Assembly: GCA_034422455.1 (NCBI GenBank)
Contig: DAOUJQ010000013.1
Coordinates: 103,630 to 167,629, forward strand
DNA from: UBA1127 sp034422455
GTDB lineage: Bacteria > Chloroflexota > Dehalococcoidia > Lucifugimonadales > UBA1127
Reading direction: 5' to 3'
DNA: 64,000 nucleotides
The notes under the pieces are model-generated. The model was not told the origin of the DNA. It worked only from the letters and a program-made list of their open reading frames with translations, and ran no database searches. Positions 8,164 through 16,937 of this stretch are shown here, one piece after another. The first letter of the stretch is position 1; each line of letters opens with the position of its first letter. Both the position numbers and the translations under genes were made by a program.

Positions 8164-9108
8164 ATCGTCAGGCTGGCCCAAGCGGCGCTCACGCTGGTGG
8201 GCGTCAGCATTGTCGTCTTTGCGCTCTCTACACAAGTGGGTAACTCCCTGGACTACCTTCCGCCGCGGGGGGATTGTGACAACGGTAGGTACCTTCTGCA
8301 TATCACGATCTCAACTTGTGTCATCGACCCGTGGTACGTTCAGTACTTCACTTTCGTGAAGGACGCTGCCCAGGGCGATTTTGGGCCGTCCCGCAATTGG
8401 CAGGGTCCTGCTATGGGACTGGTATTGCAGTACTACCCTCAGACGCTCCAATTGGCCGCTGTGTCCATCGGCGCGTCGCTGCTCTTGGCCGTGCCTATCG
8501 GCGCGCTGTCTGCCGTGAGGAAGGGCGGCGTACTGGACAGAGTAGCAAGGCTGTTCACCATTTTGGGGCAGTCCACTCCCCCCTTCTTGGTGGGCGTTCT
8601 CCTTGTCGGGATTTTTGCCTTGCGTTTGGAGTGGCTGCCCGGGTACGGGATGGGCAGCGTCTCCCATTGGATCTTGCCGGTCATCGCACTGGCATTGTTC
8701 CCAGCGGCGCTGCTGATGCGCTTGACTCGCGTCTCCATGCTTGAGGCCCTGGACAGCAACTATGTCAAGACCGCGCGAATCCACGGCCTGCCAGACTGGA
8801 AGGTCGTGTGGAAGCACAGTCTTGCCAACGCTGCCGCCCCGCTTCTTGCGACGTCCGGCGCCATCGTGGCCAGCCTGCTCGCAGGCGCCGTCGCTGTTGA
8901 GGTAGTGTTCGCGTGGCGCGGTGTCGGCCTGCTGGGGCTGCAGGCGGTCAACACGCACGACTACAATGTGATCTGGGCGCTGATCATGTTCGTTTCCGTG
9001 CTGGTTATCGCCGCGCACTTGCTCATCGACATCCTCCGCGCCGGCATCGACCCTCGGATCCGGCACGCGCCGCACCCCGCCATCGAGCCCGGCCCGCATC
9101 CCCTCTGA
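8149..9108 (+). CDS. Peptide-type ABC transporter permease (DppB family), copy 1
   Basis: A 319-residue DppB/OppB-type permease: N-terminal MQRYIIVRLAQAALTLVGVS with the first membrane span, a periplasmic loop of ~70 residues, then five more spans. The cytoplasmic EAA-type loop LEALDSNYVKTARIHGLPDWKVVWKH is split across ~200-225. The end ILRAGIDPRIRH is the family C-terminus, followed by a ~10-residue Pro-rich tail. It is clearly more diverged than copies 2 and 3, which are close to each other. Its large loop contains two extra cysteines (DCDNGRYLL and ISTCVIDPW). The substrate is probably a peptide or small solute; unknown. Confidence 0.87.
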   Translation: MQRYIIVRLAQAALTLVGVSIVVFALSTQVGNSLDYLPPRGDCDNGRYLLHITISTCVIDPWYVQYFTFVKDAAQGDFGPSRNWQGPAMGLVLQYYPQTLQLAAVSIGASLLLAVPIGALSAVRKGGVLDRVARLFTILGQSTPPFLVGVLLVGIFALRLEWLPGYGMGSVSHWILPVIALALFPAALLMRLTRVSMLEALDSNYVKTARIHGLPDWKVVWKHSLANAAAPLLATSGAIVASLLAGAVAVEVVFAWRGVGLLGLQAVNTHDYNVIWALIMFVSVLVIAAHLLIDILRAGIDPRIRHAPHPAIEPGPHPL

Positions 9109-9113
9109 CGCCC

Positions 9114-9280
9114 CCCATACGCACGCACATCTTTTGACATACTATAACACTAATGCATATTCCAATATAATAAAAACGATTGGAATAGCTTGACAGCAGG
9201 CGTATAATTCGCGCACGTCCTTACATCCAGCCAACGGTGAAGCCCAGCGGAGACAGGAGGAGGACATGCAGCGGTACATC
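9114..9280 (+). repeat. Upstream block, copy 2 of the direct duplication
   Basis: Near-identical second copy of 7998-8163, placing the same promoter, dyad, leader and ribosome-binding site in front of the second DppB gene. Confidence 0.9.
9180..9208 (+). promoter_or_regulatory. Promoter of the second DppB-type gene
   Basis: TTGGAA (9180-9185), 17 bases, TATAAT (9203-9208); same arrangement as at 8063-8091. Confidence 0.55.
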
Positions 9281-10186
9281 ATCATCAGGCTGGTCCAATC
9301 GGTATTCACCCTCATCGGCGTCAGCATCATCGTCTTCTCCCTCGCCAGACTCTCCGGCAACCCCCTCGACGTGCTCCTGCCAGTGGAAGCCAGCGATGGC
9401 GACTTCAAGCGCATCAGCAAGCTCTGGGGGCTGGATGAGCCCTGGTACATCCAGTACTTCACCTTCGTGAAAAACGCCTCCCGCGGCGAGTTCGGCCCGT
9501 CCTTCAAATGGCAGGGGCGCACCGCCATGGAACTGGTGATGCACCATCTCCCCGCGACACTGCAACTGGCGGTGATCTCCATTGGTGTTTCGGTGCTCCT
9601 GGCCGTGCCCATTGGGGTGATGTCCGCAGTGAAGAAAGGCACCTTCCTGGATACGGGCGGGAAGCTGATCGCCCTGTTGGGGCAGTCGCTTCCCTCCTTC
9701 TGGCTGGCCATCGTGCTCATTTGGATCTTCGCGGTACAGCTCGGATGGTTTCCGACGTCGGGCCGAGGCAGCTTCTCGCACATGATTCTGCCGGCCGTGG
9801 CCCTGGGGTGGTTCTCCGTGGCGTCCTTCATGCGCCTGACCCGCTCCTCCATGCTGAATGTGATGGACAGCGAGTACATCAAGCTCGCGCGCATCAAGGG
9901 CCTGAAGGAGTGGAAGGTCGTGTGGAAGCACGGTCTGAAGAACGCGGCCATCCCGCCCCTCACGGTGTTCGGCGCCATCGTGGTCGGCCAGATGACAGGC
10001 TCCGTCACCATCGAGACGGTGTTCGCGTGGCCCGGCATCGGCCTGCTCGCGATCCAGGCGGTGAACGCGCGCGACTACCAGGTCATCCAGGCCGTGACGA
10101 TGTTCATCGCCGTCCTGTTCATCGGCGTAAACCTGCTCATCGACATCCTGTACGCCTACGTCGACCCGCGCATCCGGTACACTTAG
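9266..10186 (+). CDS. Peptide-type ABC transporter permease (DppB family), copy 2
   Basis: 306-residue DppB-type permease with six predicted spans, the periplasmic loop after residue ~30 and the cytoplasmic loop VMDSEYIKLARIKGLKEWK that contacts the ATPase. It differs from copy 3 at only a few dozen positions, mainly in the periplasmic loop (VEASDGDFKRISKLWG here), and so is a recent paralogue of it. The ATG at 9266 follows AGGAGGAGGAC. It must work with the DppC and ATPases further down the operon. Confidence 0.9.
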   Translation: MQRYIIIRLVQSVFTLIGVSIIVFSLARLSGNPLDVLLPVEASDGDFKRISKLWGLDEPWYIQYFTFVKNASRGEFGPSFKWQGRTAMELVMHHLPATLQLAVISIGVSVLLAVPIGVMSAVKKGTFLDTGGKLIALLGQSLPSFWLAIVLIWIFAVQLGWFPTSGRGSFSHMILPAVALGWFSVASFMRLTRSSMLNVMDSEYIKLARIKGLKEWKVVWKHGLKNAAIPPLTVFGAIVVGQMTGSVTIETVFAWPGIGLLAIQAVNARDYQVIQAVTMFIAVLFIGVNLLIDILYAYVDPRIRYT

Positions 10187-10191
10187 TTCCG

Positions 10192-10335
10192 ATGAACCGT
10201 CACCAGCGCCGCTCTAGGAGAAACAGTTCGCCCGCGCGGGGCGGAGGCGCCGGCGCGCGCAGGGGCGTATGGGTTTGGGCGGCGGTCGCCGCGGCGATCG
10301 CTGTGGCAATCGCCCTGTCGAGGACCGTCCTCTAG
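10192..10335 (+). CDS. Small single-span membrane protein, hypothetical
   Basis: A 47-residue reading frame starting at ATG 10192, 5 bases after the permease stop. It has a very basic N-terminus (MNRHQRRSRRNSS, then Gly/Arg-rich) followed by one hydrophobic stretch WVWAAVAAAIAVAIAL. The charge pattern predicts the N-terminus inside. No ribosome-binding site stands out, so translation would rely on coupling to the permease. No family recognised. Confidence 0.4.
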   Translation: MNRHQRRSRRNSSPARGGGAGARRGVWVWAAVAAAIAVAIALSRTVL

Positions 10336-10354
10336 TCCCGGCAAGGAGGGAGTT

Positions 10355-10600
10355 ATGCGGTGGATCATCCTGCGACCGGCAGCAGCAGTGGTGGGTTGGG
10401 CCATCGCGCTTCTCGCGTTGACAATTGCGCTGCTCGGCGCCCTCCGTTTCTTCCTGCAGACCGGCGCAAGCCCCATCTACGTCATGCGGCGCAAGCGATG
10501 GTACGAGACGTCCGTGCTGGGCCGTCCGATGGGCCTGGGCGGGCTCCTGGCATTCGGGCAGTGGGCGGCGGAGCAGGGACGCTCCCGCCACTGGCCTTAG
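10355..10600 (+). CDS. Small membrane protein, hypothetical
   Basis: 81 residues from ATG 10355, preceded by a good AAGGAGGGAG site. One long hydrophobic segment (about 8-35, AAAVVGWAIALLALTIALLG), then a basic, aromatic tail with VMRRKRWYETSVLG. It lies between the second and third DppB genes, in the same direction. No family recognised; it could be an accessory subunit of the transporter or unrelated. Confidence 0.5.
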   Translation: MRWIILRPAAAVVGWAIALLALTIALLGALRFFLQTGASPIYVMRRKRWYETSVLGRPMGLGGLLAFGQWAAEQGRSRHWP

Positions 10601-10983
10601 GGGAGTCCTTCCATGCTTTCGAAACAAATAGGGATTATAGGAGGCTCGCGGGTTGACAGCGCCAGAGGCCTATGATACTTATTGCCAAATGTTTCAAATG
10701 CCCGGGGGGACGGGTATGGTGTGCAAGTCACACGTCCCCATTTCTCCGCGGCCAGAGCTCCCAGGTGAAGACCTTCGTGAGGAGCCCAATCCCAAACCTC
10801 AAACAAGAATTGGGGAAGGTCTAACCAAAACACCGGTTGGCACGTTGTCGAAACCATCGCTAACGTTGACAATGTTTTGGGCGGAACCGAAAGATGCAAT
10901 AGCGCGTTCTTGACGCCGAAAGTATAATCTCCGCACCCCGGAAGAAGACCAGCGGAGGCATCCTGAGGAGAAACGAGGAGGAA
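10601..10983 (+). other. Intergenic region before the third DppB gene
   Basis: About 380 bases. An open frame here has no family support and I do not call it. A TTGACA is at 10653-10658 without a good -10. Closer to the gene are TTGACG (10910-10915), then TATAAT (10923-10928), only 7 bases apart; the same close TTGACR-N7-TATAAT pairing occurs inside the duplicated blocks before copies 1 and 2. TATAAT 10923-10928 is the most likely -10 for the third permease. Confidence 0.4.
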
Positions 10984-11904
10984 ATGCAGCGATACATTAT
11001 TATCAGGCTGATCCAATCGGTGTTTACGCTCATTGGCGTGAGCATCATCGTCTTCTCCCTCGCAAGGCTCTCCGGCAACCCCCTCGACGTGCTGCTCCCG
11101 GACGAAGCCGACGACGAGACGTTCATCCGCATCAGCGAGCTCTGGGGCCTCAACGATCCCTGGTACATCCAGTACTTCACCTTTGTGCGGAATGCATCCA
11201 AGGGTGAGTTCGGTCCCTCCTTCAAGTGGCAGGGCCGCACGGCAATGGAGCTCGTGATCCTGCACCTCCCGGCGACGCTCCAGTTGGCGGTGGTCTCCAT
11301 AGGCGTGTCGGTGCTCCTGGCGGTGCCCATCGGGGTGATGTCCGCCGTGAAGAAGGGCACCATATTGGATACCGTCGGGAAGTTGATCGCCCTCCTTGGG
11401 CAGTCGCTTCCCTCCTTCTGGCTGGCCATCGTGCTCATCTGGATCTTCGCGGTGCAGCTTGGGTGGTTCCCCACCTCGGGCAGGGGCGGCATCTCCAACA
11501 TGATCCTGCCGGCCGTCGCCCTGGGGTGGTTCTCCGTAGCCTCCTTCATGCGCCTGACCCGCTCCTCCATGCTCAACGTCCTGGACAGCGAGTACATCAA
11601 GCTGGCCCGCATCAAGGGGCTTCCTGAGTGGAAGGTCGTCTGGAAGCACGGCCTCAAGAACGCGGCCATCCCGCCCCTCACGGTGTTCGGCGCCATCGTG
11701 GTCGGTCAGATGACCGGCTCCGTGACCATCGAGACCGTGTTCGCCTGGCCCGGCGTCGGCCTGCTGGCGCTGCAGGCGGTGAACGCCCGCGACTACCAGG
11801 TCATCCAGGCCGTGACGATGTTCATCTCCGTGCTGTTCATCGGCATGAACCTGCTCATCGACATCCTCTACGCCTACATTGACCCGCGAATCAGGTACCA
11901 GTAA
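10984..11904 (+). CDS. Peptide-type ABC transporter permease (DppB family), copy 3
   Basis: 306-residue DppB-type permease almost the same as copy 2 in the membrane spans and cytoplasmic loop (VLDSEYIKLARIKGLPEWK), with differences concentrated in the periplasmic loop (DEADDETFIRISELWG). The start ATG 10984 has a GAGGAGGAA site. It is directly followed by the DppC gene, so it is the copy in the usual B-C-D-F order; copies 1 and 2 look like additions. Confidence 0.92.
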   Translation: MQRYIIIRLIQSVFTLIGVSIIVFSLARLSGNPLDVLLPDEADDETFIRISELWGLNDPWYIQYFTFVRNASKGEFGPSFKWQGRTAMELVILHLPATLQLAVVSIGVSVLLAVPIGVMSAVKKGTILDTVGKLIALLGQSLPSFWLAIVLIWIFAVQLGWFPTSGRGGISNMILPAVALGWFSVASFMRLTRSSMLNVLDSEYIKLARIKGLPEWKVVWKHGLKNAAIPPLTVFGAIVVGQMTGSVTIETVFAWPGVGLLALQAVNARDYQVIQAVTMFISVLFIGMNLLIDILYAYIDPRIRYQ

Positions 11905-11953
11905 CCGTCAGGCAATGTGACAGGCAGTTGAAGAACGAAAGGGAGTACCGGTA

Positions 11954-12883
11954 ATGGCAACTGAGGGAAACGTCCTACAACTACCGCAGAGGCTGCCCTG
12001 GTACAGTACCGCGCGCATCAAGCGCTTTGGGCACCTGATCTTCAATGAGTATCCCGTTGTGTGGCTGACGATCCTGTTTTTGGTCCTGATCTTCCCCGCC
12101 CTTACGGCGCAGTGGACCGCGCCCCACGACCCCCTCAAGCAGCAGCTCAGCAAGCGGTTGACCCCGCCGGTGTGGGACCAGGGCAACCCCGCAAAGCCCG
12201 GCACCTGGACGAACATCCTGGGCACTGACAAGCAGGGCCGCGACATCCTGAGCCGCATCATGCACGGCTCCCGCATCTCCCTGATGGTGTCCCTCTCCGC
12301 TCTGGCAATCGGCGGCACCATCGGCACCACCCTCGGACTCGTCTCCGGCTACTTCGGCCGGTGGGTCGACCACCTCATCATGCGTATCGTAGACACCTTC
12401 TTAGCGCTGCCGCTCATCTTGATGGCGCTGGTTATCGTGGCCGTCTTCGGCCCAAGCTTCTACACCGCCATCGGAGTCATATCCGTGCTTCTATGGTCGC
12501 GGTACACCCGGCAGATCCGGGCGGAAGTCCTGTCCATCAAGGCCCTGGACTTCGTGGCCCGCGCCAGGGTGGCCGGCTGCTCCAACGTCCGGATCATCAT
12601 GAAGCACGTCTTCCCCAACGTGGTGAACACCCTCATCGTGCTGGCGACGCTGCAGGTGGGCACCGTCATCCTGCTCGAAGCCACGCTCAGCTTCCTTGGC
12701 GCCGGCATCCCGCGGCCCAACCCCGCATGGGGCGTCATGGTGGCGGACGGCCGCGACCACATCGCGAGCGCGTGGTGGATTGCCGTCATGCCCGGCCTCG
12801 CCATCATGTTTGTCGTGCTTTCCATGAACATGATGGGCGACTGGCTGCGCGACAAGCTGGACCCCAAACTGCGGCAGGTGTAA
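11954..12883 (+). CDS. Peptide-type ABC transporter permease (DppC family)
   Basis: 309 residues. A long N-terminal segment ending in the first span (VWLTILFLVLIFPALTA), a periplasmic loop with NILGTDKQGRDILSRIMHGSRISL (characteristic DppC motif, here about 95-115), then five spans. The cytoplasmic loop SIKALDFVARARVAGCSN and the end GDWLRDKLDPKLRQ are family features. It forms the second half of the membrane channel with one of the three DppB proteins. Confidence 0.93.
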   Translation: MATEGNVLQLPQRLPWYSTARIKRFGHLIFNEYPVVWLTILFLVLIFPALTAQWTAPHDPLKQQLSKRLTPPVWDQGNPAKPGTWTNILGTDKQGRDILSRIMHGSRISLMVSLSALAIGGTIGTTLGLVSGYFGRWVDHLIMRIVDTFLALPLILMALVIVAVFGPSFYTAIGVISVLLWSRYTRQIRAEVLSIKALDFVARARVAGCSNVRIIMKHVFPNVVNTLIVLATLQVGTVILLEATLSFLGAGIPRPNPAWGVMVADGRDHIASAWWIAVMPGLAIMFVVLSMNMMGDWLRDKLDPKLRQV

Positions 12884-12887
12884 CACT

Positions 12888-13949
12888 ATGACGACCACAG
12901 GACAGCCGGACATCTATCAGGAGCCGGAAAAGAACATTGGTGACGTGGTCCTGGACGTTAAGGACCTGCGTACCTACCTCTACACGAGGTGGGGCATAAC
13001 CAAGGCGGTGGACGGCCTGAACTTCCAGGTGCGCCAGGGAGAGACCCTTGGCATCGTGGGAGAGTCCGGCTGCGGCAAGAGCATGACGGCGCTGACGTTG
13101 CTGCGCCTCGCGCCCAAGCCCGCCGCCCGCATCGTCAGCGGTGAGATCTGGCTGGACGGTGAGAACATCCTGGAGCGGCCGGAAGGCGAAATGCGTTTCG
13201 TTCGCGGCCAGAAGATCTCCATGATTCTCCAGGACCCAATGACGTCGCTCAACCCGGTGTTCACCATCGGCAACCAGATGGTTGAGGCCCTCGGCATGTA
13301 CTACCAGGAGGAGCAGACCAAGGGCCTCCGCGCCCGCGCGGTCGACATCCTCCGGCGCATGGGCGTGGCCGCTCCTGACCGCCGGATCCACGACTTTCCC
13401 CACCAGATGAGTGGCGGCATGAAGCAGCGCGTGGTGGGCGCCATGGCCATCGCCGGCACGCCCCGCGTGCTGATATGCGACGAGCCGACGACTGCCCTCG
13501 ACGTGACCATTCAGGCCCAGTACCTCCGCCTGCTCAAGCAGGTGCAGGCCGAGTCCGGCGTCTCCATCATCTTCATCACCCACGACATGGGCGTGGTCGC
13601 CAAGATGTGCGACCGGGTTCTTGTGATGTACGCGGGGCGTGTGGTTGAGCAGGGTGAAATTCGCACCCTCTTCAGGAACCCGTCGCACCCCTACACCAAG
13701 GCCCTGATGGCGTCCGTTCCGTCGATGGAAGAGAAGCACGTCGACAAGCTCTACTCCATCGAGGGGCAGCCTCCGGCCCTCTTCGATCTCCCGGTGGGCT
13801 GCCGCTTTGCCAACAGGTGTGAATTCGCCACGGACAAGTGCATTGAAGCGTATCCTCCCTCCTTCGGGAACGAGCAGGGCCACACTGCGGACTGCTGGCT
13901 CCTGGAGAGTGAGGCGCAGTGGTCCAAAGTGGCGGAAGCCGCCGCATAA
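12888..13949 (+). CDS. Peptide-type ABC transporter ATPase (DppD family)
   Basis: 353 residues. Walker A GESGCGKSM, Q-loop ILQDPMTSLNP, signature MSGGMKQRV, Walker B LICDEPTTALD and H-loop ITHDMGV are all present. The C-terminal oligopeptide-transporter region has the cysteine-containing GCRFANRCEFATDKC, which in DppD/OppD homologues binds a [4Fe-4S] cluster. It starts 4 bases after the DppC stop. One half of the ATPase dimer with the next gene. Confidence 0.94.
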   Translation: MTTTGQPDIYQEPEKNIGDVVLDVKDLRTYLYTRWGITKAVDGLNFQVRQGETLGIVGESGCGKSMTALTLLRLAPKPAARIVSGEIWLDGENILERPEGEMRFVRGQKISMILQDPMTSLNPVFTIGNQMVEALGMYYQEEQTKGLRARAVDILRRMGVAAPDRRIHDFPHQMSGGMKQRVVGAMAIAGTPRVLICDEPTTALDVTIQAQYLRLLKQVQAESGVSIIFITHDMGVVAKMCDRVLVMYAGRVVEQGEIRTLFRNPSHPYTKALMASVPSMEEKHVDKLYSIEGQPPALFDLPVGCRFANRCEFATDKCIEAYPPSFGNEQGHTADCWLLESEAQWSKVAEAAA

Positions 13950-13970
13950 CCTGGTTTTTTGGGAGGAATC

Positions 13971-14942
13971 ATGGAACAGGACGTCCTGCTCCAGGCAACA
14001 GACCTGACCAAGTACTTCCCCGTCACCAAGGGTTTGGTGCTCCAGAAGATCGTCGGTTGGGTGCAGGCGGTCGACCACATCAACTTCACCATACCCAGGG
14101 GCAAGACCCTTGCCCTGGTGGGCGAGTCCGGCTGCGGGAAGACGACCACCGCCAAGCTCATTCTCAGGCTGGAGCGGCCCACAACCGGCCAGATCCAGCT
14201 CGAGAACAGCGACGTCCACACGATAGAGGGCGACGAGCTCAAGCAATACCACACCGACGTTCAGGCCGTCTTCCAGGACCCCTGGAGCTCACTGAGCCCC
14301 CGGATGCGTGTCCGGGACATCATTTCAGAGGCCCTGGTGGTGAACCAGAAGGTGCAGAAGCAGGAGGCCTACGACCGCGTGGACTACCTGCTTACCGCGG
14401 TAGGACTCCGAACGCAGCAGGCCACCCTCTACCCGCACGAGTTTAGCGGCGGCCAGAGGCAGCGACTGGCCCTGGCCGCGGCGCTGGTCGGCAACCCCAA
14501 GCTCATCTGCCTGGACGAGCCGGTCTCGGCGCTGGACGTGTCCATTCAGGCCCAGATCATGAACCTCCTGAAGGACCTGCAGGACACCTTCAACGTTGGC
14601 TACCTGCTCGTTGCCCACAACCTCGCCACCGTCCGCTACCTCGCCCACGAGGTCGCGGTGATGTACCTCGGCGAGATCGTGGAGCAGGCGGAGACCAACG
14701 AGCTCTACGACAACACCCTCCACCCGTACACGAAGGCGCTCTTCTCGGCGGCGCTGACGGCCAACCCGGACTCCCAGCGTGAGGAGATCATCCTCCGCGG
14801 CGAGGTTCCCAGCCCCATCAACCCGCCGTCCGGCTGCCGCTTCCACGTCCGCTGCCCGTACGCGATGGACATCTGCTCGGAGCAGATCCCTGAGCGCAAG
14901 GAGATGGCGCCGGGCCACTTCGTCAACTGCCACCTCTACTAG
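13971..14942 (+). CDS. Peptide-type ABC transporter ATPase (DppF family)
   Basis: 323 residues with Walker A GESGCGKTT, Q-loop VFQDPWSSLSP, signature FSGGQRQRL, Walker B LICLDEPVSALD and the H-loop VAHNLATV. The C-terminus has GCRFHVRCPYAMDIC, the Cys-rich DppF/OppF extension. The ATG at 13971 follows GGGAGGA; a TTG at 13959 in the same frame overlaps that site and is less likely. Last gene of the operon, closed by a strong terminator. Confidence 0.94.
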   Translation: MEQDVLLQATDLTKYFPVTKGLVLQKIVGWVQAVDHINFTIPRGKTLALVGESGCGKTTTAKLILRLERPTTGQIQLENSDVHTIEGDELKQYHTDVQAVFQDPWSSLSPRMRVRDIISEALVVNQKVQKQEAYDRVDYLLTAVGLRTQQATLYPHEFSGGQRQRLALAAALVGNPKLICLDEPVSALDVSIQAQIMNLLKDLQDTFNVGYLLVAHNLATVRYLAHEVAVMYLGEIVEQAETNELYDNTLHPYTKALFSAALTANPDSQREEIILRGEVPSPINPPSGCRFHVRCPYAMDICSEQIPERKEMAPGHFVNCHLY

Positions 14943-14962
14943 CACAAACACCGTTCGCCGCA

Positions 14963-15000
14963 CGAAGACGTTCCTGTTTGAACAGGAACGTCTTCGTTTT
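14963..15000 (+). terminator. Rho-independent terminator of the peptide ABC operon
   Basis: A perfect 16-bp stem (14963-14978 with 14981-14996) closed by a 2-base TG loop, then TTTT. The near-continuous palindrome means it could work in either direction, but only the plus-strand operon ends here. Confidence 0.85.
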
Positions 15001-15079
15001 GACAGGCGCCGCCCGCCGGGGCTGCATTGCGGGCGGTGGTACAGTAGAATGGAGCCGAGCCGTCGGAGGTTGTCTGGAC

Positions 15080-16213
15080 ATGCAGCACGTTTTCCATGAG
15101 ACCGTAAAGGCCCTGGAGGCCGGTGACCCCTGCGTGATGGTCACCGTCATCCAGACGGAGGGCTCCACGCCGCAGAAGCCCGGCGCCAAGCTCCTTGTGC
15201 GCGCTGACGGCAGCGGCGTCGGCACCCTCGGCGGCGGCTGCGTCGAGGGCGACATCTGGTTCGCCGCGAAGATGCTCCTGCGCGGCGGCGGCCCTGCCGA
15301 GGTCCGCGACTACGAGCTCACCGAGGAGATCGCCGCCCGGGACGGCCTCATTTGCGGCGGCACCATGCACTTCCTGCTCGACCCCATCCGGGAGCCGCGG
15401 GACGTGCTGCCCCGGATGCAGCAGGTCGAGCGCGCCTACGACGGCGACACTGCCATAGGCATAGCGACGCTGGTGGGGGCGCCGGACGGCTCCCCGCATC
15501 CCGTCGGCGGCAAGCTCTACCTGGAGGCCAACGGGTCAACGAAGGGCACCCTGGGCGACCCGGCCCTGGACGCGCAGGCTGTCGGGCACATCCGCGAGCT
15601 GCTGGACTACGGCAAGTGCGAGCACGTCACGACCGCCGAGGGCTACCAGCTCTTCATCGAGACCTACACCATGCCCCCGACCCTCGTGGTCATGGGCGGC
15701 GGCCACATCTCCAAGGCCCTCACCAACCTTGCCGGGCCGCTGGGCTTCCAGTACTACGTCGTGGACGACCGGCCGGAGTTCGCCAACCCGGAGCGCTTCC
15801 CGGACGCCGTCAACACCATCGTCGCCGAATACGACAAGGGCCTTGAGGGCATCCCCATGAACGCCAACACCGCCGTCGTCGTCGCCACCCGCGGCCACCG
15901 TTATGACGACATGGCGGCCGAGGCTGCCGTGCGCTCCCCCGCGGGCTACGTGGGCATCCTGGGCAGCAAGCGCAAGAACCTGCTCATCTTCGAGGAACTC
16001 TTCCGCAAGGGCATCCCGGAGGAGCGCATCCGCGCCGTCCGCGCGCCCGTCGGTCTGGACCTTGGCGGGCGCACGCCGGAGGAGATCGCCCTCAGCATCA
16101 TGTCGGAAATCGTTGCCCTGCGCCACGGCGCCGGCGGCTCCCCGCTGCAGATGGACAACCGCCTCTTTGGCATAGCCCGCGAGAAGGGCCGGGCCGTTCC
16201 CGGCAGGAGCTAG
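15080..16213 (+). CDS. XdhC/CoxI family molybdenum-enzyme maturation protein
   Basis: XdhC-type proteins bind molybdenum cofactor and assist its sulfuration and insertion into xanthine dehydrogenase/CO dehydrogenase-type hydroxylases. The 377-residue product has the N-terminal XdhC_CoxI domain (TEGSTPQKPGAKLLV, GTLGGGCVEGDIW) and a C-terminal Rossmann domain (LVVMGGGHISKALTNLAG; GYVGILGSKRK). The ATG at 15080 follows GGAGG (15065-15069). It is paired with the cytidylyltransferase 2 bases downstream, but no hydroxylase genes are near. Confidence 0.88.
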   Translation: MQHVFHETVKALEAGDPCVMVTVIQTEGSTPQKPGAKLLVRADGSGVGTLGGGCVEGDIWFAAKMLLRGGGPAEVRDYELTEEIAARDGLICGGTMHFLLDPIREPRDVLPRMQQVERAYDGDTAIGIATLVGAPDGSPHPVGGKLYLEANGSTKGTLGDPALDAQAVGHIRELLDYGKCEHVTTAEGYQLFIETYTMPPTLVVMGGGHISKALTNLAGPLGFQYYVVDDRPEFANPERFPDAVNTIVAEYDKGLEGIPMNANTAVVVATRGHRYDDMAAEAAVRSPAGYVGILGSKRKNLLIFEELFRKGIPEERIRAVRAPVGLDLGGRTPEEIALSIMSEIVALRHGAGGSPLQMDNRLFGIAREKGRAVPGRS

Positions 16214-16215
16214 GC

Positions 16216-16821
16216 GTGCCCGGAATCGCGGCCGTCCTGCTGGCCGCCGGTGAGTCCTCCCGCATGGGCCAACCCAAACCCCTGCTCCCTTGGGGTGGCC
16301 GCCCGCTGCTCCGTTGCCAGGTCGATGCCCTCCTCGAAGCCGGCGCCGCGCCCGTCATCGTCGTGCTGGGCCCAACGACACTGGAGGCCGAGTCGCTTCT
16401 CACAGGTCTGGAAGGCGTCCAGGCCGTCGTCAACCACCGTGCGCCGGAGGGCAAGACCACCTCGGTCCGCCTCGGCGTCGAGCACGTCCCCGGCGACGCC
16501 GGCGGCCTCCTGCTCCTCGCCGTCGACCAGCCGCGCACGGCGGGGATCCTGCGCGCGGTCATCGACCGCCACGCCATCTCTGGAGCCCTCATCACCCACC
16601 CCGCGTACCGGGGGCGCGGCGGGCACCCCATCATCTTCGACGCCTCCCTTGTTCCGGAACTGCTCGCCGTCACCGAGGAGCGGCAGGGCATACGGGAGGT
16701 CGTAAGCCGCCACAGGGAGGCCTTGCAGCGCGTGGAGATGGACGACCCGATGGTGCGCCTCGACCTCAACACCATGGACGACTATCGCGCCGCGCTGGCC
16801 TCGTACGCACCGGGCTCGTAG
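16216..16821 (+). CDS. MobA/MocA-type molybdopterin nucleotidyltransferase
   Basis: A 201-residue NTP transferase: AAVLLAAGESSRMGQPKPLLPWGGRPLL is the nucleotide-binding start with the GxGxRMG-like signature and the following Lys. It probably transfers CMP to molybdopterin (MocA role), since MocA serves the hydroxylases that need XdhC. GTG start at 16216, nearly touching xdhC. GMP transfer (MobA role) cannot be excluded. Confidence 0.83.
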   Translation: MPGIAAVLLAAGESSRMGQPKPLLPWGGRPLLRCQVDALLEAGAAPVIVVLGPTTLEAESLLTGLEGVQAVVNHRAPEGKTTSVRLGVEHVPGDAGGLLLLAVDQPRTAGILRAVIDRHAISGALITHPAYRGRGGHPIIFDASLVPELLAVTEERQGIREVVSRHREALQRVEMDDPMVRLDLNTMDDYRAALASYAPGS

Positions 16822-16832
16822 CCTCGGCGGTT

Positions 16833-16861
16833 TTGACACCCCTATGGCCCTATACTATGCT
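16833..16861 (+). promoter_or_regulatory. Promoter of ispD-ispF-cysS
   Basis: TTGACA (16833-16838), exactly 17 bases, TATGCT (16856-16861). It precedes ispD by ~75 bases. Confidence 0.65.
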
Positions 16862-16937
16862 GAATTTCGCCTGCGGCATGCCTTGGACCGCATGCCCGTA
16901 CAGGAATTCGCATAACAGTCCCCCTGAGGAGAACACA

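Noticed and set aside
10653..10913. An 86-codon open frame before the third permease
   Set aside because: No ribosome-binding site, no recognisable domain, and it covers promoter-like elements.
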